This document shows, piece by piece, positions 1-6,003 of a DNA stretch of 8,135 bases. A program made the translations under genes and the position numbers. The DNA lies in assembly GCA_021780055.1 (NCBI GenBank), contig JAJXZM010000063.1:1-8135 (forward strand). The letters run 5' to 3'. A model generated the notes under the pieces. The model was not told where the DNA came from. It did not search any database and saw only the letters and a program-made list of their open reading frames with translations. Position 1 is the first letter of the stretch; each line of letters begins with the position of its first letter. This stretch comes from Acidobacteriota bacterium. Its GTDB lineage: Bacteria; Acidobacteriota; Terriglobia; UBA7540.

Positions 1-171
1 GTCCAGCGCCTCATCGTAAGTGCTGCACGTGACCACTGAGCATCCCGCGCGCTGAAGGACGGTCCGGTAGTACACCAGGTCACCCGGATCGTCGTCAACG
101 ACAAGGACGTTGCTTCTGGCCATAAGGGCCCTCTGTTCGGTCTGCTTTTGTACACTGAGACGAAATGCCAT
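1..171 (-). CDS. Response regulator receiver-domain protein, N-terminal fragment
   Basis: The reverse strand encodes 57 residues before the gene leaves the window. Residues 20-30 read SNVLVVDDDPG, which is the first beta strand and acidic pocket of a CheY-like receiver domain: a hydrophobic strand followed by Asp-Asp-Asp. The next stretch (LVYYRTVLQRAG, then CSVVTCSTYDEALD) matches helix 1, strand 2 and the start of helix 2. The phosphoacceptor Asp and any output domain lie outside the window, so the regulated process cannot be named. Two in-frame ATG starts are possible. The one at 171 has GGAGG (177-181) five bases upstream. The one at 123 has AGAGGG at similar spacing and would put the receiver strand at the very N-terminus. 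I prefer 171 for the stronger ribosome binding site. A promoter-like site lies about 370 bases upstream on the same strand. The receiver identification is firm; the start is less so. Confidence 0.85.
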   Translation of the reverse strand, partial: MAFRLSVQKQTEQRALMARSNVLVVDDDPGDLVYYRTVLQRAGCSVVTCSTYDEALD

Positions 172-189
172 ATGACCCTCCGCAATCTC

Positions 190-217
190 CCCCGGTCGCA
201 TGGAACCCAGACCGGGG
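190..217 (-). promoter_or_regulatory. GC-rich hairpin just before the response-regulator start
   Basis: CCCCGGTC (190-197) and GACCGGGG (210-217) form a perfect 8-bp inverted repeat around a 12-base loop. On the minus strand the stem ends about 9 bases before the GGAGG that serves the start at 171. In mRNA it could affect access to the ribosome binding site. There is no U-tract after it, so it does not look like an intrinsic terminator. The inverted repeat is seen directly; the regulatory role is inference. Confidence 0.4.
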
Positions 218-545
218 CATAGTCTGACTTTGCCTGCCTGATGCGAAAAGGCCTTTTTCGAGCCCCACAGTCAACACCCAGAACCTTGTGTGAGCGGCCG
301 TATCTCAGTTGTCTCGAGATCGAGTTGAGAACCAGATCAGGAATCAGATTAGGTCGTAGCAGTAGAGAAAGAAATTGAACTTCGTGTGGATGTCTGATGA
401 GAAGCTTGAGCTTCCTGCAAAACCAAGCTCTTCCGCGTAGGAGTCGCCCCTAAGGAATCCCACCAGGTAACGCTTAAGGAAGAACCCGGAACAGCCGCCG
501 ATGCCTCCTTTTCGCGAAAACACTCTAGTTTTCTCAGTCAATTGC

Positions 546-573
546 ATAGTAGCACAGCGTAAGCCGAAGTCAA
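546..573 (-). promoter_or_regulatory. Sigma70-like promoter pointing left
   Basis: On the minus strand TTGACT (573 to 568) is followed after 16 bases by TACTAT (551 to 546). These match the -35 and -10 consensus at five of six and four to five of six positions, with near-standard spacing. Transcription would begin near 539 and run towards the response regulator, giving a leader of about 370 nt before position 171. It could equally drive a small RNA. No other site in this intergenic region fits as well. Confidence 0.45.
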
Positions 574-693
574 TCTAATAAAGGAGCTAAAAGCAATAGC
601 GTCCGGCTGGACGGTTTAACATGGCCAAAACACTGAATCTGAACGACTACCGCAATGTGAAGCGATGGGATTGAAAGCCGCTTCCGCCGTGCT

Positions 694-2964
694 CTACTGA
701 GGATTCGCCGTCAGTGTGAAGTCGACACCAAGTTTGCCTCCAGTTCCGCATTCTATGGGTACGGATTGGACAACCCGGTAATCACCCGCGGCGAAGTTGC
801 TGGTGTCAAGCGTGCCAATCAGATCAACCATCTTCTCATTCGGTTCGGGAAGGATTCTCCAGTTGATGTTGAATTGCCGTATCGCAATGGCGTTGAACAG
901 GAGGACGGTCCGCGCGGAGGCCGCCAAAGCGTCAAAGTTGTATGAACCCGGGTTGTAAAGCTTATAGAGGAAATAGATTTTGTCGCCAGCTTGAAATGTC
1001 GCTTCCGGCTGCGGAACAAACTTCAAGTCGCCAGCCTGGAGCAGTCCAGGTTCCTTTCGGGACCGGGCCTTCATCTTCCCGGCAGGCGTATCAGCCGGGA
1101 TTGGAGCAACATGGTGCGTCACCATCAGGCTGCTCACCGCAGGCGCCGGCCCAAAAACCCCTGCCTCGAATTGGACTTCCTCGGCCCCCAGCTTGCCGGT
1201 GGAATCATCGCGGAACACCACCTTGTAAATGTGTTTTCCCGGTGTAACAGGCACCTGCGTAGTGAACGTCACAAATTCATCCGAACTGGGGCTCGGCTGG
1301 CTGTAAACGCAATTTGCGACAGTCACAGTGGCCGTCTGGCCGTAGTAGGCGGGCAGGGTCCCCCCGCCGACCGCTCCGATTTCCGCCAGTTCGGTCATTT
1401 GGACTTCTGCGGCATTCTTCTCCCGTTTGGCAGAAAGAGCGCCCAACCTTACCCCTGTGCTGACAACCGCAACAGGCTCACCGTTCTCTCCTCGAAAAAC
1501 GTTGACGCTGGCAGAAACGGGCAAGTCCCGCGGCATCTCAGACTGCAGCGCCTGCCACAAAACAATCTCTTTCTCTCGTTTTGAGAGCTCCTTGAAGGGC
1601 AGCGGCTCGTAGTAGCCCTTCGGCGCGTACACCTTGACCCCGGGCACGTCAACCGAAACCTTGATCCGCCGGAATCGCCCGGACTGCCGTTTGTCCGTAG
1701 GATAAAAGCCGACCACGTAATAGCCGCTCGAGTCTTCCAGCACGCCTTTGAACACGGTGTTCAGATCGTTGGTGTTGGTAACGGCCTTGCCACCGGTAAG
1801 CAGGGCAACGTCCGTCAATCCTTCCTCGCGCCCGCGGACCACTTCATCGGTTCGTTCATAATCATCCAGTGCGCGAAGGAACGCTACAGAACTCTGTACA
1901 GCCCAAAAAGGAATGGGTACCCCGTAGCGCAGAAGCTTTGCCTGGTTGGTGGAGGGATCGATCGTGTAAAGACCCCGCGTATCCACGGTATAAAAAACGA
2001 TCTGGTGCCGCATGGCATCTGCGGCAGCTCGGCGCAAAAGCGCAACGTTGTCAGGGTCCATCCGCAGTCCGGAGCGGAAAATCACGACCGCTTTTTGGCC
2101 CTGAAGGGCCTCCATGCGGTAAATGATGTCCAGATAACGAAACAGGGCGGACCGCACATAGAATGACATCTCCTGCTCGGTCGTTTGCATTTCCTGTTTC
2201 AATTCGTCCTGTTGCATCGCAACGGCCCCACCGCCGCCCTGCGTCATTCCCTGCCGTATGGTCATGCGCGCAAAACCCACAGGAGGTGATAAGGAACCTC
2301 CGTAAAGCAGCGCCGAATAGAGCAGCCATTCGTAATCCGCCTGCTTCTCCATATCGAGCGTGGAATTGATCAGCGGCGGGACATCCGGCAAATGCCCGAA
2401 GGGTCCCTGGCGCATTTTCTCAAGCGTCGCCAGCAACCGCGCCCGGTCATCGGTAAACGGCAGGCCGTCAAGCGAAACCATGAATCCAGGCTGCAACTCG
2501 CTCGACAGAAACTTCTTGATGGCCTGATAAGCCTGCGAGACTTCATCGCTGTCAACTTCAGTGTCAACATAAATCCAGACGTGCCGGCCGGGCGTCTGAG
2601 GTTGAATGTTTTCACGGACCGCGGTGTTTGGGGCCGTCTGGTTGGATTCCTGAACAGCGGCCGGGGCGGAAACATAATCCAGCACCGAAACCTGCTGCCG
2701 GTGGCCATTCGCCTTGATGGAAAAATCCTTCTTATTCAGACCGGTGACAGGTTTGCCATCGCGCCCCACAACCCGCACGTGTACCTGTACCAGTTGCGTC
2801 TCAACCTGCACGCTGAACTGGCGGCGTGGAGCCTGCTGCGCGCCAGCCCATAAACAGGAAATAAGCACGATGGCGGCAAACGTGCCGAAAGTCCTTCCTG
2901 GCAGGATGAAAGGGGGCTTTCTAGACGGATGCAGACTTCCTTTGGCTGCGTGCACAGCTTTCAA
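694..2964 (-). CDS. Exported VWFA-related Acidobacterial domain protein
   Basis: This belongs to the large, poorly characterised family of exported von Willebrand A-like proteins typical of Acidobacteriota; partner and function are unknown. Counting from the longest reading (GTG at 2994, 766 residues), residues 36-54 are a hydrophobic signal or anchor segment ending WAGAQQA. Residues 61-110 form a beta-rich stretch (VETQLVQVHVRVVGRDGKPV, then LNKKDFSI) seen at the start of these proteins. About 137-430 is the A-like domain: IYVDTEVDSD in the first strand, KAVVIFRSG (301-309), TGGKAV (400-405) and SGYYVVGFYPT (423-433), followed by FRRIKVSV...VKVYAPKGYY. The remaining 300 or so residues are beta-rich and unrecognised. 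The metal-site motif is degenerate: DTEVD stands where DxSxS is usual. AGGAGG (2971-2976) abuts the ATG at 2970 but sits six bases before an in-frame TTG at 2964, so I chose TTG, giving 756 residues. The gene is divergent from the transporter. Confidence 0.9.
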   Translation of the reverse strand: MKAVHAAKGSLHPSRKPPFILPGRTFGTFAAIVLISCLWAGAQQAPRRQFSVQVETQLVQVHVRVVGRDGKPVTGLNKKDFSIKANGHRQQVSVLDYVSAPAAVQESNQTAPNTAVRENIQPQTPGRHVWIYVDTEVDSDEVSQAYQAIKKFLSSELQPGFMVSLDGLPFTDDRARLLATLEKMRQGPFGHLPDVPPLINSTLDMEKQADYEWLLYSALLYGGSLSPPVGFARMTIRQGMTQGGGGAVAMQQDELKQEMQTTEQEMSFYVRSALFRYLDIIYRMEALQGQKAVVIFRSGLRMDPDNVALLRRAAADAMRHQIVFYTVDTRGLYTIDPSTNQAKLLRYGVPIPFWAVQSSVAFLRALDDYERTDEVVRGREEGLTDVALLTGGKAVTNTNDLNTVFKGVLEDSSGYYVVGFYPTDKRQSGRFRRIKVSVDVPGVKVYAPKGYYEPLPFKELSKREKEIVLWQALQSEMPRDLPVSASVNVFRGENGEPVAVVSTGVRLGALSAKREKNAAEVQMTELAEIGAVGGGTLPAYYGQTATVTVANCVYSQPSPSSDEFVTFTTQVPVTPGKHIYKVVFRDDSTGKLGAEEVQFEAGVFGPAPAVSSLMVTHHVAPIPADTPAGKMKARSRKEPGLLQAGDLKFVPQPEATFQAGDKIYFLYKLYNPGSYNFDALAASARTVLLFNAIAIRQFNINWRILPEPNEKMVDLIGTLDTSNFAAGDYRVVQSVPIECGTGGKLGVDFTLTANPQ

Positions 2965-2970
2965 GCCCAT

Positions 2971-2976
2971 CCTCCT
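2971..2976 (-). promoter_or_regulatory. Ribosome binding site that decides the VWFA-gene start
   Basis: AGGAGG on the minus strand touches the ATG at 2970 with no spacer, but lies six bases before the in-frame TTG at 2964. A GTG at 2994 would place this site inside the coding region. The spacing favours TTG initiation. Confidence 0.5.
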
Positions 2977-2985
2977 GTTTACATC

Positions 2986-3013
2986 ATGATACACCCGTCC
3001 ACGACCCTCTCAC
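2986..3013 (-). promoter_or_regulatory. Possible promoter for the VWFA-related gene
   Basis: On the minus strand GTGAGA (3013 to 3008) and TATCAT (2991 to 2986) are separated by 16 bases, matching four and five of six consensus positions. Transcription would begin near 2979, a few bases before AGGAGG. That fits a start at 2964 and argues against the GTG at 2994. The match is modest and made by eye. Confidence 0.3.
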
Positions 3014-3057
3014 CCGGCAGACCGTCCCCGAGCCATCTGCTCGTGCCGAGAAAACCT

Positions 3058-3087
3058 TTGGCGATGTTTGCCCACTCAGACTAAGAT
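3058..3087 (+). promoter_or_regulatory. Possible promoter for the MFS transporter
   Basis: TTGGCG (3058-3063) and TAAGAT (3082-3087) are 18 bases apart. Transcription would begin near 3094, leaving a leader of about 58 nt before the TTG start at 3152. If it is real, the upstream in-frame starts at 3068 and 3086 could not be used. The match to consensus is only moderate. Confidence 0.3.
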
Positions 3088-3141
3088 GAGTCGGCGTATT
3101 GGGGCAGGCCAAACCTCCCGATTCAACAGCGCATTCATTTT

Positions 3142-3146
3142 GGAGG
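3142..3146 (+). promoter_or_regulatory. Ribosome binding site that decides the transporter start
   Basis: GGAGG lies five bases before an in-frame TTG at 3152. The upstream candidates, TTG at 3068 and ATG at 3086, have no comparable site, and the 28 residues they would add are hydrophilic and unlike a transporter N-terminus. Confidence 0.55.
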
Positions 3147-3151
3147 GATTT

Positions 3152-4405
3152 TTGCCAGACAATTCAGAGCATCAAGTGGCTCACAAGAAAATGCCGCCAG
3201 CATGGATTGTGGGTCTGGCTGTATTTCCTTTTGGTCTGGTAGTGGGTTTCACCATCACCGCCCTGCCTTTTCTTTTGACGCACTTGGGCGTGCATCTCGA
3301 CAAGGTGGCAGCCATCAGCGCCACGGTGATGACGCCCACTTTCTGGGGATTCCTGCTGCAACCCCTCATAGACACGGGGCTCACGCGCCGCGCCTACGCC
3401 TGGATTACGGCCGCCAGCGCGGCGGTCTGTTTGGCGATGGCATTGTTTGTCCTCTCGCCGACGCGGCTGGGGCCGACAACTGCGCTTCTGCTTGTGGCCG
3501 AACTTTCAATCGTGCTCTATTCCGGAGCAGTTTCCGGGTGGACCGCGCAATTCACACCCGACCATCTTCGCGGGTCCGTGAGCGGGTGGACCAACGTGGC
3601 CAACCTGGGGGGCGGCGCGCTGGGTTCGCTGGCGATAATGTCTCTGGTGCCGCACATCGCCCTGCACTGGCTTGGGATGGGGCTTGCCGCCTGCATCCTG
3701 CTGGGCACCATCCCGATTCTTCTCTTTCCGGAAGCGGCCAGGTCGTCATTCCGATTCCGGCAGATCTTTACCGATGCCATGAAGGCCACCTGGCGGGCTT
3801 GCAAAACCAAGGAAGTGTTGATCGGGTTTTGCCTATTCCTGGTTCCGGCCAGCGCGGAGGCCGCCATCAACCTCTTCTCCGGCATGGGTAATGACTTTTA
3901 CACCAGCACGTCGACGGTGATCTGGGTGACGGGCGCCGGGTGCGCCATTACCGCTTCGCTGGGATCGCTTCTGGGCGGTTACGCCGCAAACCGCTTTTCC
4001 CGAGGCTATCTCTACCTTGGTGCAGGCCTCATCACGAGCTTCGTCTCTTTAGCGATGGCAGTCTCTCCGCACACACCTTTGGTCTTTGTACTGGGAGCTT
4101 TGACCTACAACGGTCTCGCCGGAGTCACATATGCGGCCTTCAACGCGCTCGGCTATCAACTGGTTGGGCAGGATAGTCCCGTCGCCAGCACTCAACTGGG
4201 ACTTTTTGCCGCGGCCACGAATTTCGCGATTGATTACATGACCTGGGCTGATGGACAAGGCTTCAAACACTTTGGCGTGCATGGCCTGCTGCTCACCGAC
4301 AGCCTTGCCAGCATGGCCTCCGCCGTAGCGCTGATGCTCCTGCTGGGCAGCCGGCTCAGGAGGAAACACTTTGATGTAACACCTGTGCCTGCGTTGGCGG
4401 ATTGA
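3152..4405 (+). CDS. MFS transporter, AmpG/PAT-like
   Basis: A 417-residue inner-membrane protein with about 12 hydrophobic segments, at roughly 18-40, 52-71, 84-101, 109-128, 147-165, 172-192, 222-240, 255-275, 287-303, 308-330, 345-362 and 378-399. The loop after segment 2 reads PLIDTGLTRRAYAW (71-84), where MFS motif A is expected, and its second-half counterpart is GGYAANRFSRG (275-285). The N-terminal pattern (WIVGLAVFPFGLVVGF, then a Pro-rich segment and FLLQPLID) resembles AmpG and acetyl-CoA-transporter-like MFS proteins, which carry muropeptides or other small solutes. The substrate here is not readable from sequence. The next two genes encode a beta-helix lipoprotein and a GH27 glycosidase, so sugar uptake is a reasonable inference. 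A longer reading from TTG at 3068 gives 445 residues; the GGAGG before 3152 favours the shorter form. The stop is 106 bp before the next gene. The MFS call is firm, the subfamily moderate. Confidence 0.88.
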   Translation: MPDNSEHQVAHKKMPPAWIVGLAVFPFGLVVGFTITALPFLLTHLGVHLDKVAAISATVMTPTFWGFLLQPLIDTGLTRRAYAWITAASAAVCLAMALFVLSPTRLGPTTALLLVAELSIVLYSGAVSGWTAQFTPDHLRGSVSGWTNVANLGGGALGSLAIMSLVPHIALHWLGMGLAACILLGTIPILLFPEAARSSFRFRQIFTDAMKATWRACKTKEVLIGFCLFLVPASAEAAINLFSGMGNDFYTSTSTVIWVTGAGCAITASLGSLLGGYAANRFSRGYLYLGAGLITSFVSLAMAVSPHTPLVFVLGALTYNGLAGVTYAAFNALGYQLVGQDSPVASTQLGLFAAATNFAIDYMTWADGQGFKHFGVHGLLLTDSLASMASAVALMLLLGSRLRRKHFDVTPVPALAD

Positions 4406-4511
4406 CCTTTGGCGCAAACACTAAATATTGGAAATCCCCGCCACAATTTTCCTCCTGTGCTAAACTTCGGCAACAAGTGCATCTCAATTTTCTCTGAACG
4501 GGAAGTGGCTT

Positions 4512-5852
4512 ATGCGTGTTCCATCCATCAAGAGTTTGCGCCTGTGGCTGCTGCTGGCTGGTTTGTCAATTCTGGCCGTGGCCTGTTCACACCAAGGCAT
4601 GAAACGGGAGCCTGGAATGATGACCGTAACTGTCGGCCCTGCAAACGCGGACGTGATCGGTACAGACAATATCGCCATCCAGAAGGCCGTTGACCGTGTG
4701 GCGGCTGCCGGAGGCGGCACGGTGTTGATTAAAGCCGGCACCTACACGCTCGCGAACTCCGTGCGCATGGCCAGCCACATCACACTGCGCGGCGAAGGCC
4801 CCGACAAGACCATCCTGCAGAAAGCTCCTGGCGTGCAAAGCAAGCTGACCGTCGATGCCGACTACGGCGAGTACAAGGCCACCGTCTCGGACGCAAGCGG
4901 CTTCCGCACCGGCATGGGCGTGACCGTAGTTGACAAGGAACAGCGCAGTGGCTGGACGCCCAGCGTTCGCACTATCACGCGCATTGACGGCAATACGCTC
5001 TACTTCAACCACTTTTTGCAAATGGACTACCATGTGGAACTGGATGGCGAAGTCTTCAACACCTTCCCGCTGATTGCCGGTTTTGAAGTGAGGGACGCCA
5101 AGGTCGAAGACCTGACCGCAGACGGCAGCCGCGAAGGCAGCGGCATCCTCGACGGCTGCCAGACGGGCGCCGTTTATTTTTTCCACTCAAAGCAGATGAC
5201 CGTACGCAACGTGGTGGCGCGCAATTATCCCGGCGACGGCATCAGCCTGCAATTTGTTGAGAGCCCAGTCGTGGAGCATTGTGACTCCTACAACAACGCC
5301 TACCTGGGCATTCACCTGGGAACGGGCGCGCTCCACGGCGTGGTGGAGAACAACCAGGCCCATGAGAACGGCGAGGATGGTCTCTACCTCTGCTGGCGTG
5401 TCCAGCACGCCCGCTACTCAAACAACCGAAGTTGGGACAACGGGCGCGACGGAATTTCACTGGGCCACAAAGATTCTGACAACCTGTTCGTGGACAACAC
5501 TTCAACCGGCAACGGCCGCGCCGGCATCAATTTCCGCGACGAGAACAGGTCCAACTCACCCGACCGCAACACATTTGAGCGCAACACCATCGCCGACAAC
5601 GGCCGGAAACAAAAGCTCGGCGAGAATATCCACATCGGGGGCATGGTCCACGAGGTGAGCTTTATAGACAACACGATCGGCGCCGCTAAAGCAAAGGGTA
5701 AAGCGCCGCAGCTTGTCGGAATCTACATCGGGCCAAAGACGGACTTCATCACTTTGAGCAAGAACACCTTCAAGGGCCCCATGACGCAGGCCATCGTGAA
5801 CAAGTCCAAAGGCGCCCACAACCAGATCACGGTGGAAGAAGCACGGCGGTAA
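4512..5852 (+). CDS. Right-handed parallel beta-helix lipoprotein
   Basis: Encodes 446 residues. Residues 1-25 are a lipoprotein signal peptide (basic start, LWLLLAGLSILAVAC) with Cys25 as the likely lipidated residue, so the protein should be membrane-anchored and face outward. Residues 51-80 (NIAIQKAVDRVAAAGGGTV, then IKAGTYTL) match the opening of pectate-lyase-superfamily beta-helix proteins. From about 219 there are regular rungs centred on a Gly-hydrophobic pair: G219, G243, G266, G290, G314 and G338 are 23-24 residues apart, then come N372 and G403 after longer loops. Three rungs carry an acidic residue before Gly (GDGI, EDGL, RDGI). The fold is well supported. The activity is not: lyases, glycosidases, epimerases and NosD-like proteins all share it, and I cannot identify a family-specific catalytic set. 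Its position between a transporter and a GH27 gene suggests polysaccharide binding or cleavage. The start has a weak GGGAAG upstream. Confidence 0.85.
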   Translation: MRVPSIKSLRLWLLLAGLSILAVACSHQGMKREPGMMTVTVGPANADVIGTDNIAIQKAVDRVAAAGGGTVLIKAGTYTLANSVRMASHITLRGEGPDKTILQKAPGVQSKLTVDADYGEYKATVSDASGFRTGMGVTVVDKEQRSGWTPSVRTITRIDGNTLYFNHFLQMDYHVELDGEVFNTFPLIAGFEVRDAKVEDLTADGSREGSGILDGCQTGAVYFFHSKQMTVRNVVARNYPGDGISLQFVESPVVEHCDSYNNAYLGIHLGTGALHGVVENNQAHENGEDGLYLCWRVQHARYSNNRSWDNGRDGISLGHKDSDNLFVDNTSTGNGRAGINFRDENRSNSPDRNTFERNTIADNGRKQKLGENIHIGGMVHEVSFIDNTIGAAKAKGKAPQLVGIYIGPKTDFITLSKNTFKGPMTQAIVNKSKGAHNQITVEEARR

Positions 5853-5927
5853 TTCCGATTGCGTCCACATGCCGTGCCCTGGCTCAGCGAAGCAAGTGTT
5901 CTCCGCTCACTATTAGCTGACCACTTA

Positions 5928-5956
5928 TAGACATTCGGGGGCCCGGGTAGTACACT
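5928..5956 (+). promoter_or_regulatory. Possible promoter for the GH27 gene
   Basis: TAGACA (5928-5933) and TACACT (5951-5956) are separated by 17 bases, matching five and four of six consensus positions. Transcription would start near 5963, about 40 nt before the ATG at 6004. This suggests the glycosidase can be expressed apart from the upstream beta-helix gene, and it would rule out the longer in-frame reading from TTG at 5956. Confidence 0.4.
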
Positions 5957-6003
5957 TGCTGTCTTTAACATGCGCTGATTTCCCAATGAGAAGGAGCAGT
6001 CAG

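Larger units (their letters stand above)
172..693. other. Intergenic region of about 520 bp without a convincing gene
   Basis: This stretch separates the response regulator from the 3' end of the VWFA-related gene; both are on the minus strand. It holds a minus-strand promoter-like site (546-573), a GC-rich hairpin next to the response-regulator start (190-217), a short inverted repeat at 401-414 (GAAGC, four-base loop, GCTTC on the minus strand) and two 12-bp palindromes (246-257 and 509-520). A 67-codon minus-strand ORF (344-547) has codons that look partly coding, but its ATG overlaps the promoter -10 and has no ribosome binding site. A 17-codon plus-strand ORF (621-674, starting MAKTLNLNDYRNV) has a weak GGACGG upstream and matches nothing I can name securely. 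I see no tRNA fold and no mobile-element ends. The region may be a long leader, a small-RNA locus, or remnants of decayed genes. Confidence 0.6.

Noticed and set aside
246..257. AAAAGGCCTTTT palindrome upstream of the response regulator
   Set aside because: About two 12-bp palindromes are expected in this window by chance, and the site has no special position relative to a promoter.
344..547. A 67-codon minus-strand ORF ending in FFLYCYDLI
   Set aside because: Its only ATG overlaps the -10 box of the best promoter in the region, there is no ribosome binding site, and no motif is recognisable. It is kept only as a remark in the intergenic entry.
991..2853. Several plus-strand ORFs of up to 197 codons inside the VWFA gene
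   Set aside because: They are composition-driven shadows of the minus-strand gene, with no motifs, and the minus frame has clear family landmarks throughout.
664..2972. Near-identical GATGGGxTTGAAAGC at 664-679 (plus) and at the VWFA gene start (minus), like inverted ends of an element
   Set aside because: The match is about 14 of 16 bases and ends abruptly. My rough estimate is that tens of such pairs occur by chance in 8 kb, and there is no transposase or target duplication.
4403..4431. TTGACC, 17 bases, TATTGG as a promoter for the beta-helix gene
   Set aside because: The -10 matches only about three of six positions and the -35 overlaps the transporter stop codon; too weak to call.
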